DNA from: Martensiomyces pterosporus
Lineage: Eukaryota > Kickxellomycota > Kickxellomycetes > Kickxellales > Kickxellaceae
Direction of reading: 5' to 3'
Assembly (NCBI GenBank): GCA_025201845.1
Contig: MU603961.1
Coordinates: 91,738-155,737, forward strand
Length of the DNA: 64,000 nt
In this document: positions 32,510 through 41,784 of the stretch, in pieces
Numbering within the stretch: the stretch's first letter is position 1
Layout: each line of letters begins with the position of its first letter
Made by a program: the position numbers and the translations under genes
Notes under the pieces: model-generated
The model's database searches: none
What the model saw: the letters and a program-made list of their open reading frames with translations, nothing else
What the model was told of the DNA's origin: nothing

Positions 32510-34569
32510 CTCATTAGAGGCCCGAGTTGCTGCTGTCTGCCTCTGAATGTCTCCGAATGCCGCCGCCGCTGGCTAACGGGGCTTTCTATCCGCTATCCCT
32601 TCAGCCCGTTGCCCCGTCTTGTGGTGGTATCCATGGGCGCCCCTTTTGCTACCAATGCGCGCCTATTCTTCCCCTATAGCCGAGAATGGGGGTGCGAGTC
32701 CACGGGCAATTACTACTAAGCCGTACTACGCGTAGTTTCTGCCCTGTTGCTTTAGCGTGCAATCGCACCACAATCTCCTTTGCCGTGACCAACACATTAC
32801 CTTTCTACAGCCCCTACTGGCAGCAGCTAGCTATTGACTACAATCCACCTAGCTTATATTACTGCCATTAAGGCTAATACTTTCGCAGTTGTTTGTCTCA
32901 ATCCCACCAAAATGCCCCTCGCCCCCAACCAATGCTCCCCATGGCGCTCGTCTTGTAACTGCTGCTTCGCCGCTCGACTATTGTCGTAGTAAGAACACCA
33001 TCGGACCGCTGATGCTGATTGTAGCGTGAAGGCTCCAAAAATTTGGGCACTCCCGATGCTGACAAGCATACCAAAAACGCACCCCAGCACCACCACTCAG
33101 CCTTCATTTCCCCTCCACAAAGCCACACGCACAAAAGTGCGCGCACACGTATGCGTGCAAACCATGCGTTCAGGATGCGACGCATAGCACGTTTTCCCTA
33201 CCACCCTCTGGTTCTCCCTGTTTATCTGCGGATAATCGCTTTCCCCCTTTCGCCGGTAAGAGAGATGCCCTTTTTATCTTCCGATCAGCACTGGGCTCAT
33301 CGACAGCCACTAGAATTGGGCCTTGGTTGATGAACCAGACATTGGCGGGCGGACTCTGCATTTCTGGTAACCGATCAACCCAGTCGGTCTCCGGGTGCTT
33401 CTCCGGCCCATTTCCCTCTATTGCTCTAGCTCGTGCCGTATGCTGATCCCACGGCAGCAGCCCTTTTTAGCTCACGCTGTGCTGGTTGGTGCTGTTGTTT
33501 ACCTCAATATTCCCCTCCACGGCCCACTCGTCGGCTCCACACTCAAGTGCCGTTTGCACCATTAGCTCCTGCCAATGCCAGACCATAGTTTCCACCCAGC
33601 CAGAAAGAGGCAGGCGGTCTAGCAGGGCACATTCAGCAGCCAGAGGAGACAAGGCGCATTGCCGTCCTCGCCGTCCTGTGCAACAATCGGATGGTTGTCT
33701 AAAAGTATCCTTTCTTTTTGCTATCCCTTTCCCTTTGCTTCGCCTTTTTCTCTTCTCGTAGAATTATGCATTTGCTTCCGCTCCTGTGCTGAGCTGCACC
33801 ATAGACACACCCACGCACCACTGCTCGCCTTGCATCTGCCTTTCATTTGCCACGGCCACCCCGCCTTCCGCTTCTCTGCTCTTTTCTGATCTGCTGGTCT
33901 TATTCTTCAAAAGCGAATCACTGCTACCTATCACGCTGGCTGTTGCCACGATACTCACACAGCCTGCCTGGCTCCATCCTCTTTTCTCTTCTCTTCTTTT
34001 CTTTTCTTCTCAGCATAGCCGCGGTACGCACGTAGACATTATTGCTCCTGACGAGCGCCAATACTCCCTTTGTCGCGCTTGAAGCACCAAGAACCAAAGG
34101 ACTGTACGCGTGCCTGCTTGTGTCTCCTCGCTCAGCCTGGCCTTGTCTGTCCTTTGCTGCGTGCGCTTAGAGGCCTCAGGAGCGAGGCACACACTCTTGG
34201 AAACGAGTAGACCGTCGGACTAGGCGACGCGGCTCGTCTCAGCATTCACGGGCCAGCCTCGCTTTTTTTTTTTTTCCTTCTGTTCCAGCACTCGCTCTGC
34301 TGTTGAGCACAGCCAGGGGGTGTACGGCACCCACCCACTTACCCGCCCGCCCAATCCAACCCACTCCACTCGACATCCCTCTTTTCTTTCCTTCTTTCTC
34401 GGCCCCCTGCTTCTCTCACAACAGTGGCATATTCGCCGGCCTACTCATCCAGACACAGCCTTTCCTTCTTCTCTCCCGACTTCCTTGCGCCCTCGCTCTC
34501 TTTCCTGTCGCCACCATCACGCTGCTAACTCCACGCAACCAGCCCTCGGCATCTCAGCCGCCAGAGTCT

Positions 34570-34682
34570 ATGCTGCGCGAGAAATACGAATTCTGTGACC
34601 CTTCTGAGCTGCAGGCCTCTGTGCTGGAAGATCTTGGTGGCTTTCCCTCGGACCTCCCGATGATTTCCACCTATGTTCAAGG
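34570..34682 (+). CDS. Candidate first exon of an unidentified gene
   Basis: An ATG at 34570 opens a 37-codon stretch (MLREKYEFCDPSELQASVLE, then a Gly-Phe-Pro-Ser-Asp-Leu-Pro segment) ending at a consensus donor GG/GTAAGT. Its composition is protein-like, unlike the surrounding Leu/Pro/Ser noise. A plausible acceptor at 34817 (GATGTGCAG) continues it as VVHTATAPALRPVLCRA, but the frame soon loses protein character, and I cannot complete a gene. A further acceptor-preceded stretch at about 35250 (IYLPDIMGKLIRHERDLHWR) also looks coding. It may be a small multi-exon gene, a degraded gene, or an upstream ORF/leader exon of the velvet gene. Confidence 0.35.
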
Positions 34683-35712
34683 GTAAGTCATTGCAGCTGC
34701 CACCGCTGCCAGCGTTATTGCTGTCCACTCCTGTCATCTGCCCATTCAGCCGTATGACTGCTTTGTTGGCTCCTGCCCTGTGTGTCTCTCTCCCCCTGGC
34801 TCTTTGTTGATGTGCAGGGTTGTTCACACGGCTACTGCACCTGCTCTTCGTCCCGTGCTCTGCCGTGCCCAAAACCACCTTCCTTCTGGTGTTCAGAGCT
34901 GCAGCTGCTCGTCGCTGCTATCTTGGATGGCTGTGCCGTGCTGCTTCCGGAGAGCTCAGCCATGCAGCCCCTGTGCTTCTCTGTACCCGGCAGCGCGCAT
35001 GGTTACTACTATTTGCGGCTGCCTCCCCTCCATCCACCTACCCTGGTAGCCGCTGCTCCTTACTGCGCGCGCCTCTTTCCTCCTTTCCAGACCCTGGCTC
35101 TTTTGCGCTTGGGCGGCGTGGAGCAAAGAGCGAGAAGAGGCACGGCTCGAGTTCCTGTTGTGGCGTGCATCTGTCTGCCTTCCTGCTTGTTTTGTTTGGC
35201 TGCTTTCTCCGTTCCGGCAAAACTAGAGCACGTTTTTATGTGTGCAGATTTACCTGCCTGACATCATGGGTAAACTCATCCGGCATGAGCGGGATCTGCA
35301 TTGGCGCGCACACTACAAAGGCGTGGTTCTGTCGTTCGCTCCGCTAATGCATCCTTGGCTACAGACCCAAAGGCTGGCGTTGCAGCTGATGGTGTTTCCA
35401 GTTCAACTGTGTATCTATACACCCGCTCCCCGTACTCCTGTTCCATTTTGGAACGGAGCAGGCAGCCATCCACGCACAAAAAATGAGGTGCAGTGCTCAT
35501 AACTGTGCAAAGTCGATCCCATTTCGTAAAACGCTCATTTTATACACATCACCATTTCCACATGCCGACGCAGATCTCGCCCACTCGCTTTCCTACCTCC
35601 CCTGGCCCCTCGCTTCTCCTTGCCAAAAAATAACCCTTTTGGTTTGCCTAATTCTTTGTTTTGTTCTGCTTTGTACTCTAATTGTCTCTATCCCTCCTTT
35701 GCTGCCAACATA
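34683..35712. other. Unresolved region between the candidate exon and the velvet gene
   Basis: About 1 kb. Possible exons (from 34818 and from about 35250) cannot be joined with confidence. The last 150 bp are T/C-rich with TTTTGTTTTGTT-like stretches leading to the velvet start, as expected for a fungal 5' UTR. Confidence 0.4.
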
Positions 35713-36453
35713 ATGGCCTCTTCTGCCCCACGCTATAGACCAGATGGCCCTTTACAAAAATATGTCCTCGAGATGGCCCAGCACCCAGTCCGCGCCAGAA
35801 TGTGCGGCTTTGGCGAAAAGGACCGTAGACCGCTAGACCCTCCGCCTGTAGTACGGCTCCGCGTGAGAGGCGACGACGGCCGGTTTTTAAATAGCGAGGA
35901 CGTCGATATCTGGAAGTTTGTGGTATCAGCGACACTCTGGGCACCCAACAGCGAAAACGACCGAAGCATTGTTATCAACCCAAACACGTTGCCCGGCCCA
36001 ATCCCCATGTATCAGTCGTCGTCGTCGGTGATGTCGCTGACAGAGCCGGTCAAGGTGAGGAACCTGGTGGGCACAACGGTCTCGAATGCGTACTTGTTAA
36101 AGGACGAGAACGATCACCTCAACATATTCTTCATATTCCACGACTTGTCGGTCCGAACAGAGGGCCGGTTTAGACTCAAGTTCCAATTCACAGTAATCCC
36201 TTCGGAAGAAGACCCGCGTGCCTTTGTAGAGGCCGTTACGTGGAGCGAGGTCTTTGAGGTCTACTCGGCAAAGTCGTTCCCCGGAATGACAGATTCAACA
36301 GAGCTGTCAAAGGCGTTTGCCCTGCAAGGAATCAAAATCACCATTCGGAAAAGCGGGAGAACCCGCACCTACCAGCATCGCTCGGGAAACCAGGACGACG
36401 ACGGAGAGCCCGACGATGACGACGATGCTGGTGGCCCTTCCTTATATCGGTGA
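35713..36453 (+). CDS. Velvet-domain regulator (VelB/VosA-type)
   Basis: 246 residues, single exon, ATG at 35713 just ahead of the domain. The velvet fold opens with YVLEMAQHPVRARMCGFGEK followed by DRRPLDPPPVVRL, the family's most conserved segment, and continues through WAPNSENDRS, LVGTTVSNAY, FIFHDLSVRTEG and RFRLKF. It closes with KAFALQGIKITIRKSG and an acidic Asp-rich tail. Velvet proteins are fungal DNA-binding factors with an NF-kB-like fold. They form dimers with each other and with VeA to coordinate development, spore maturation and secondary metabolism. The short length and the compact domain fit VelB or VosA rather than VeA, but I cannot separate these two. Confidence 0.93.
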   Translation: MASSAPRYRPDGPLQKYVLEMAQHPVRARMCGFGEKDRRPLDPPPVVRLRVRGDDGRFLNSEDVDIWKFVVSATLWAPNSENDRSIVINPNTLPGPIPMYQSSSSVMSLTEPVKVRNLVGTTVSNAYLLKDENDHLNIFFIFHDLSVRTEGRFRLKFQFTVIPSEEDPRAFVEAVTWSEVFEVYSAKSFPGMTDSTELSKAFALQGIKITIRKSGRTRTYQHRSGNQDDDGEPDDDDDAGGPSLYR

Positions 36454-37414
36454 GGCGGCGTTGCGGATGCAGCAGCGGCCACCTGCGTTTTGTCTATATT
36501 ACGTCTCACAGCAGCAGCAGCACTCCTGCTCTGCTCATAGATCCCTGTCGCCTCCGCTCTGACGCTGGGGGTTGAGCCCTTCCGGCACCCCACCCGTCTC
36601 AGCCCAACCGCCCGCACCTCCGCCGCCGCTGCCACCTTCACTTACCATTATTGCTTTTCTTCCCATCGACCCTGCGCTGTAACAACCACATCTCTACTAG
36701 CAACCTGGACTGCAACATTTATACACACTGCCATTTCCTTCAGCCCGTTTTGCTTCATAAATATTCTCCCTCACTTTGCATCAGCTTATCTTTTCCTTCT
36801 TGCCTCCTTCCCTCTTTGGGCTTGTGCTCGCACTCGCATTTGGACCCTTTTCTTTTCTTTTTTTTTTCTCTGCTTGTTGATCGAGAAGCCCGCAGCATGG
36901 TTGCCAGGTCTGGCCCTCGCCAGTATCCATTTCTACAGTTCCTTCTCATCCAATGTCTCTTGTGTTTATTGCCGCCATATCCGCTTAGCTTGCCCCGCTA
37001 TTATAATAAACGAACATCCTGCCCTTATTGCCGTGTTTTTCTCCTTTCAGCAACAATAGTAGTGCCATACTGCAGCCTTTTGCAGGGCTGCTCTCATGTG
37101 CACCCGCCGTCGCTGCCAGGCACTACTGAAGCCCGGCTGGCAGCCCAAGCACGTGGACTGATGGACGTTTCCGGCTTATTAATTGCGCCGCACTATTGGC
37201 CACAGGAATACTTTCCCACGTGGCCCCAAGCCGGGCGAATGGCGCATTTTGGATGTATGAAACTGCAGCTGGTGCTGCTGTTATTATTATCACTTCTTTC
37301 TCCTGTTCCATCCCCATTGCAGCACCTTTGACATACTACTATATTCAAACACAGCTCCTTTCTGTTGCCCCTGCCCCTACACACTCCTCCACTGTTTTCT
37401 GCGCAGTCTCTCAA
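36454..37414. other. Intergenic region upstream of the SLC35F6-like gene
   Basis: 961 bp, strongly pyrimidine-rich with T-runs (about 36850-36870). Open frames give Leu/Ser/Pro/Tyr-rich noise. A GCGCAG just before the start at 37415 could be the acceptor of a 5'-UTR intron. No gene seen. Confidence 0.5.
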
Positions 37415-38620
37415 ATGTCGAGCTCGCCTTACTATGGCACCATTCTGGCGACGGGCATGCTTGTCACAGGCACGCTCAACACGCTGCTGACCAAGCTCCA
37501 GGATAAGCAGTGCGTGGGGAACTGCTCCGACCCCGACCCAGCGAAGCGCGAGTACTTTGAGCAGCCAGTCTGGCAAACGCTCAACATGTTCTACGGCGAG
37601 ATGATGTGCCTTGCCTGCTTCCACCTCTTTTCCCTGTACCAGCGGCGCACTGGAGTAGCGAACCGCAACGAGTACGAGCCTATTGCCGACGGTTCTCCCG
37701 AGAGCGATGCCAGCGCTGCTGCGTCCGTCCAGGATGTGCCGACCACAGATGCTCTCCCCGCCATTGCCGAAGCTGCGCAGGCTGCACAGCCAAAGCCCAT
37801 TGCTGGATGGGCGACTCTGTGGATGTGGGTGCCTGCGGTTTGCGACCTGCTGGGCACGACGCTGATGAATGTGGGCCTGTTCTTCACTACGGCGTCGGTG
37901 TACCAGATGCTGCGGGGCGCCGTGGTCATTTTCTCTGGCCTGTTTTCGGTCCTGTTCTTGGGGCACAGGCTGGCAAGGTTCCAGATTGTGTCTTTGCTTT
38001 TGGTCGTCGTTGGCGTCACTATCGTTGGACTCAGCAACATCGTCTCGCCGCCCGCACATGTCCACGCACTCACAGCGAGCGGCAGTGGCGAAGCAGAGCC
38101 GGACAGTGCCGTTGATATGGAGGCGTGGCGCGCGGCTCTTGGCGTCGTCCTTGTTCTCGGGGCTCAGGTGTTCGCGGCTACGCAGTTTGTGGTCGAGGAG
38201 AAGATCATCCGCCACTACCACCTGACGCCGCTGCGCGCTGTCGGGCTGGAGGGGTCGTTTGGCGCTATCACGGTGATGGCAGCTATCCCTATCCTACATG
38301 TGCTTATTGGGCGCTCGCATCCTGGCGGTTACTTTGATGCCACTGCCGGGTTCAGGCAGATTGTCGAGAACCCCTCGGTGTGGCAGACGTCGATCTACAT
38401 CATGCTGTCCATTGCCATGTTCAATTTCTTTGGGCTCTCCGTGACCCGCCATCTGAGCGCCACATCGAGAGCTACTATTGATACATGCAGGACGCTGTTC
38501 ATCTGGATGTGCTCGCTGATGCTCGGGTGGGAGTCGTTCAGCTGGATTCAGGTCCTTGGGTTCATCGTCCTTGTGTATGGAACCTTTGTCTACAACCGAG
38601 TCATCGCCTTGCCCTTCTAA
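37415..38620 (+). CDS. SLC35F6-like drug/metabolite-superfamily transporter
   Basis: 401 residues, single exon, ATG context TCAAATG. About nine to ten hydrophobic helices are seen. The first (TILATGMLVTGTLNTLLTKL) is followed by a loop with NMFYGEMMCL. A central block runs CDLLGTTLMNVGLFFTTASV then YQMLRGAVVIFSGLFSVLFL, the most typical SLC35F6 segment. QVFAATQFVVEEKII and the LEGSFG motif follow in the second half. A hydrophilic loop of about 50 residues separates the early helices. Human SLC35F6 (ANT2BP) has been placed in lysosomes and mitochondria; its substrate is unknown. The gene is convergent with MAK5. Confidence 0.88.
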   Translation: MSSSPYYGTILATGMLVTGTLNTLLTKLQDKQCVGNCSDPDPAKREYFEQPVWQTLNMFYGEMMCLACFHLFSLYQRRTGVANRNEYEPIADGSPESDASAAASVQDVPTTDALPAIAEAAQAAQPKPIAGWATLWMWVPAVCDLLGTTLMNVGLFFTTASVYQMLRGAVVIFSGLFSVLFLGHRLARFQIVSLLLVVVGVTIVGLSNIVSPPAHVHALTASGSGEAEPDSAVDMEAWRAALGVVLVLGAQVFAATQFVVEEKIIRHYHLTPLRAVGLEGSFGAITVMAAIPILHVLIGRSHPGGYFDATAGFRQIVENPSVWQTSIYIMLSIAMFNFFGLSVTRHLSATSRATIDTCRTLFIWMCSLMLGWESFSWIQVLGFIVLVYGTFVYNRVIALPF

Positions 38621-38867
38621 ATGAGATTAGAAAAACCTCACTCTATTCCTCCTCCCGCTCTTTCCTTTTCAGTTTTCCATCTAGCAAACATGTACCTCAG
38701 TTTATGCCCCTGTGTGGTTTCAGTGTCAGCCGCACATTGCGTGCGACACGTCCCCAGATAAAGACAAGATATATGTGAGATACACTAGCGAAAGCAAAGA
38801 GAAAACTCGGGCTCTACAACAGGAAAGCCGAACAAAGCGCAGGCTTCTGGCTCAGCGCTTCTCTGGC

Positions 38868-41453
38868 TCAGCGCTTCTTTTGGGCTTGAAGCTTGGACTT
38901 GGCTGCGTCCAGAGCAGACTCCTTGCGGAGGGTAGGAATAACGGGGTTGGCACTGGCCTGGTCAGTCAGGCGCTCAGCCAAGTCGCTAATGACACCGCTG
39001 GACAGGTATCTTCCCGAGATGCCTCTAGTCATGATCTTCTTGGAGAGCATCGACTTGAGCCTGTTCTTCAGCGACTTGATCTCCAGCCTCCCCTGCTTAT
39101 TCGATCTAGCCAGCTCGCTGCCCTCTTCGTCATCCGATGAAGGCATGAAGTCGCTGTCGAGTTCGATGTCCAGCTCCTCTGCGTTCTTCTTGAACCAGTT
39201 TCTCTCGTGCGTGAGCTTATTCAGCTTGTGCTCCTTCAGATCGATCTGCCTGGCAAGGTCGACACGGCTCTTGAGACGGCCAAGGAGATCAAGGTCGACG
39301 GGGAACAGCGTGAGGTCCTTGTTGAGCACCGCGCACATCTTGTAGTACGACTTGCGCTCCTCGGGGCTCACAAGCATGATGGCGAGGCCCTCATGGCGGG
39401 CACGCGCAGTGCGCCCACTGCGGTGCACGTAGAGGTCGCCCGAGCGGGGGAGCTGGTAATGGATGACGTACTCGACTTTGGGGATATCCAGTCCTCGCGC
39501 AGCAACGTCGCTGGCCACCAGCACAGCGTTCTCCGTGTCACGGAATCTGTCGACGTTCTTCAGCCGCTGGCGCTGCTCCATCTGCGCATGGAGACCAAAC
39601 ACGTTGACATTGAGCAGCCTGAGGATGGGCACCATGCGGCGGATCGAGTCGATGCTGTTGACAAACACAAGGGTGCGCGCCGGGTACCTGACCAAGAAGT
39701 AGTACAGGTAAAAGTCCTTCTCGTTGGCCAGGCAGTCAATCCTGGCCTCCACCAGCGTCCTAGCCGTGGCATCGGGCTGTGTGACATCCACGAAGGCCGG
39801 GCTCTTGTCCTGGAAGTTGACGCGCTCAATGAGGTCTTCCATGGATCCGGGCTTTGGCTTGCCCTTGTTCATTTTCTTTGCCTTCTCAGAGACCCTGCGT
39901 GCATTGAACTGCATGTCCTTGAGGAGTGTGGCCGAGAAGACAAATGTCTGTCGCGGTTTGCTGCGCTTCTGTTGTGGCTTGAGCGCCGCCTCGTTGATGG
40001 CCTTGAATATGTACTTGAGCTCCATGAAGTGCCCAGGCTCGAGCATGCGGTCAGCCTCGTCGATCGCCAAGAAGCTGATGGATCTGATGTAGTTCAGGTA
40101 GGTGTCGTTGGACGAGACAAGGTCCCAGAAACGACCAGGCGTGGCAACAATGATGTCGGGGGATGTGGTCAGCAGCCTTTCCTGCTTGGCCTGCGACATG
40201 CCACCGACAATGGCAACCACGCGGGCCCTGACAAATCGCGCCATAGCCTTGACGTGGTCCTTGACCTGAATGGCCAGCTCGCGGGTGGGCGTAAGGATCA
40301 GACCCGTGGGACCGGTCCACTTGCCGCGGTGCTTGGCGATGTGCTGCAGCATCGGAATTCCAAATGCAAGCGTCTTTCCTGAGCCAGTTTCGGCTGCGCC
40401 GATGATGTCGCGGCCAGAAAGTGCCTTTGTCAGGGTCTTTGACTGGATCTCAGTGGGCACAGAGAACCCGCGGTGCTTGAGTGCGCGCAGAATCAGCGGG
40501 TGCACGCCGTAGTTCTCCCAGGCCGAGACGTCCACATCGGGATCCTCAACGTCTTCCTCAGCCCTATTATCCTCGCCAGGGTCTTCCTCGTCTTCAGACT
40601 CGTCTTTGGGCTCCTTTGCAGGGGGTTCCTCTTCTTCCTTGGCATCGTCATCGGACCCATCCCCGCCCTGGACATCCTCGTCGTTGCCGTCATTGTCAGT
40701 TCCGCTATCGCTGCTATCGTCGTCCGAGAGGCTCTTCAGTTCATTGTTTTGCGCGTCGCGAATCTGCTCGCCAATCGACTTCAGCTCGCCCTTCCCAGCC
40801 CTCTCTTCGGAGAAGTCGTCCATGAGGACAAAGTCGTCCCAATCGACAGTCTCATAAAAGTCATCGCCATCGTCTTCATCGTCTGATCCCACCGGGATGT
40901 CCGTAAGTGCACGAGGCTTCTGCTGCGACTTTCCGCTCTTGCTCTTCTTGCCTGCTGCTCCGGACTTGGTGTTGCGGAACTTCAGAATGCGGCCACCAGT
41001 GGCCTTGTCTTCCTCCCACGAGCAGTCCACGCCATCGATCTCCTGCAGCGACACCATGCCGCCGATTTCGTTGTCGGCGCCGCCCAGGTAGGTCGGCGCT
41101 GTTACATCCTTCCACTCCCATTCCGCTACATCCTCGATATCCAGGTCAGCGCCAGTCGCTTTCTGCCCGTCTTCGTGCTTCGCTTTCTTTGGCGCCTTGG
41201 CAGTGGCTGCTGATCCAGGCTTTGAGCGCTTGCCGTTGTTCGAGGGCTTGTCCAGAGACGCCGGTCGGTTTGATGTCGGCATTGGTGGCGGGTTCATGGA
41301 TATGTCGGCCCACTCTTGCTCGCTGGTCTTGTGAGCGCCGCTGCTGTTCTTTGCTCCTGCCTGCTTCTTGCCGCCCTTTCGCCGCTTGTTGGTGCGCTGC
41401 TGGGCGGCGGCAGCAGTGTTGGCGTTCGATCTCTTATCAGCGACTGTCCACAT
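38868..41453 (-). CDS. MAK5: DEAD-box RNA helicase of the Mak5/DDX24 type
   Basis: 861 residues from the ATG at 41453 (the frame extends upstream only through a TTG). A basic, Lys-rich N-terminus and a long Asp/Glu stretch (about 195-310) precede the helicase core. Motifs in order: a Q-motif region (GFSVPTEIQSKTL), motif I AAETGSGKT (about residue 353), PTRELAIQ, motif II DEAD (about 463), SAT (about 507), then SDVAARGLDIP (about 650) and HRSGRTARA. The 100-residue insert between SAT and the second RecA lobe, and the KxLxxERNWFKKNAEELDIE segment in the tail, are typical of Mak5/DDX24. These nucleolar enzymes act in 60S ribosomal subunit assembly. The gene shares a 331-bp divergent promoter with CTF4. 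Confidence 0.93.
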   Translation of the reverse strand: MWTVADKRSNANTAAAAQQRTNKRRKGGKKQAGAKNSSGAHKTSEQEWADISMNPPPMPTSNRPASLDKPSNNGKRSKPGSAATAKAPKKAKHEDGQKATGADLDIEDVAEWEWKDVTAPTYLGGADNEIGGMVSLQEIDGVDCSWEEDKATGGRILKFRNTKSGAAGKKSKSGKSQQKPRALTDIPVGSDDEDDGDDFYETVDWDDFVLMDDFSEERAGKGELKSIGEQIRDAQNNELKSLSDDDSSDSGTDNDGNDEDVQGGDGSDDDAKEEEEPPAKEPKDESEDEEDPGEDNRAEEDVEDPDVDVSAWENYGVHPLILRALKHRGFSVPTEIQSKTLTKALSGRDIIGAAETGSGKTLAFGIPMLQHIAKHRGKWTGPTGLILTPTRELAIQVKDHVKAMARFVRARVVAIVGGMSQAKQERLLTTSPDIIVATPGRFWDLVSSNDTYLNYIRSISFLAIDEADRMLEPGHFMELKYIFKAINEAALKPQQKRSKPRQTFVFSATLLKDMQFNARRVSEKAKKMNKGKPKPGSMEDLIERVNFQDKSPAFVDVTQPDATARTLVEARIDCLANEKDFYLYYFLVRYPARTLVFVNSIDSIRRMVPILRLLNVNVFGLHAQMEQRQRLKNVDRFRDTENAVLVASDVAARGLDIPKVEYVIHYQLPRSGDLYVHRSGRTARARHEGLAIMLVSPEERKSYYKMCAVLNKDLTLFPVDLDLLGRLKSRVDLARQIDLKEHKLNKLTHERNWFKKNAEELDIELDSDFMPSSDDEEGSELARSNKQGRLEIKSLKNRLKSMLSKKIMTRGISGRYLSSGVISDLAERLTDQASANPVIPTLRKESALDAAKSKLQAQKKR

Positions 41454-41784
41454 TTGTGCTTTTAATTTTGGGCAGGCGTGAAATGTACAAATGCGAAGTA
41501 AAGGCGCGGAGAGAGGTGGTTTGACTGCCAAAGCGTGCTCAACATATGTATTTTTTTGCGGCTGCTGTTCGTCTTGTAGAACTTTTTTTTTTCTTCTCGC
41601 AGTTTATTGGCTCACCGGCTCATAAGCCGAACCGCGGCAGCAGCCCTCTGCTGGAAATAATGGTAAACACGGCCACTTTGTGTTTTGGTTTGTTTTTCGC
41701 AGCGCATCGGCACACACGCCCTCCCTTTCGTCTCCCTCGTCTAATATTTATTCTACAGCATCTACATACAATCCAAACAAGCAC
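41454..41784. other. Divergent promoter MAK5 / CTF4
   Basis: 331 bp with a T-run (41583-41593). Both genes presumably draw on it. No further motif identified with confidence. Confidence 0.5.

Larger units (their letters stand above)
30854..34569. other. Gene-poor block with microsatellites
   Basis: 3.7 kb without a gene I can support. Long pyrimidine-rich stretches on the plus strand (about 31540-32080, 33700-34020, 34250-34510) produce hydrophobic, Leu/Pro/Ser-rich translations in all frames. It holds several short tandem repeats (31781, 32165, 32482) and a T-run near 34264. It may be a long upstream regulatory region or 5' leader of the downstream gene(s), or contain unrecognised small exons or non-coding RNA. 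Confidence 0.45.

Noticed and set aside
34820..35347. 175-codon frame following the candidate exon at 34570
   Set aside because: Can be joined to the exon only with a different phase; composition (Leu/Ala/Cys/Ser) changes to noise. Kept only as part of an unresolved region.
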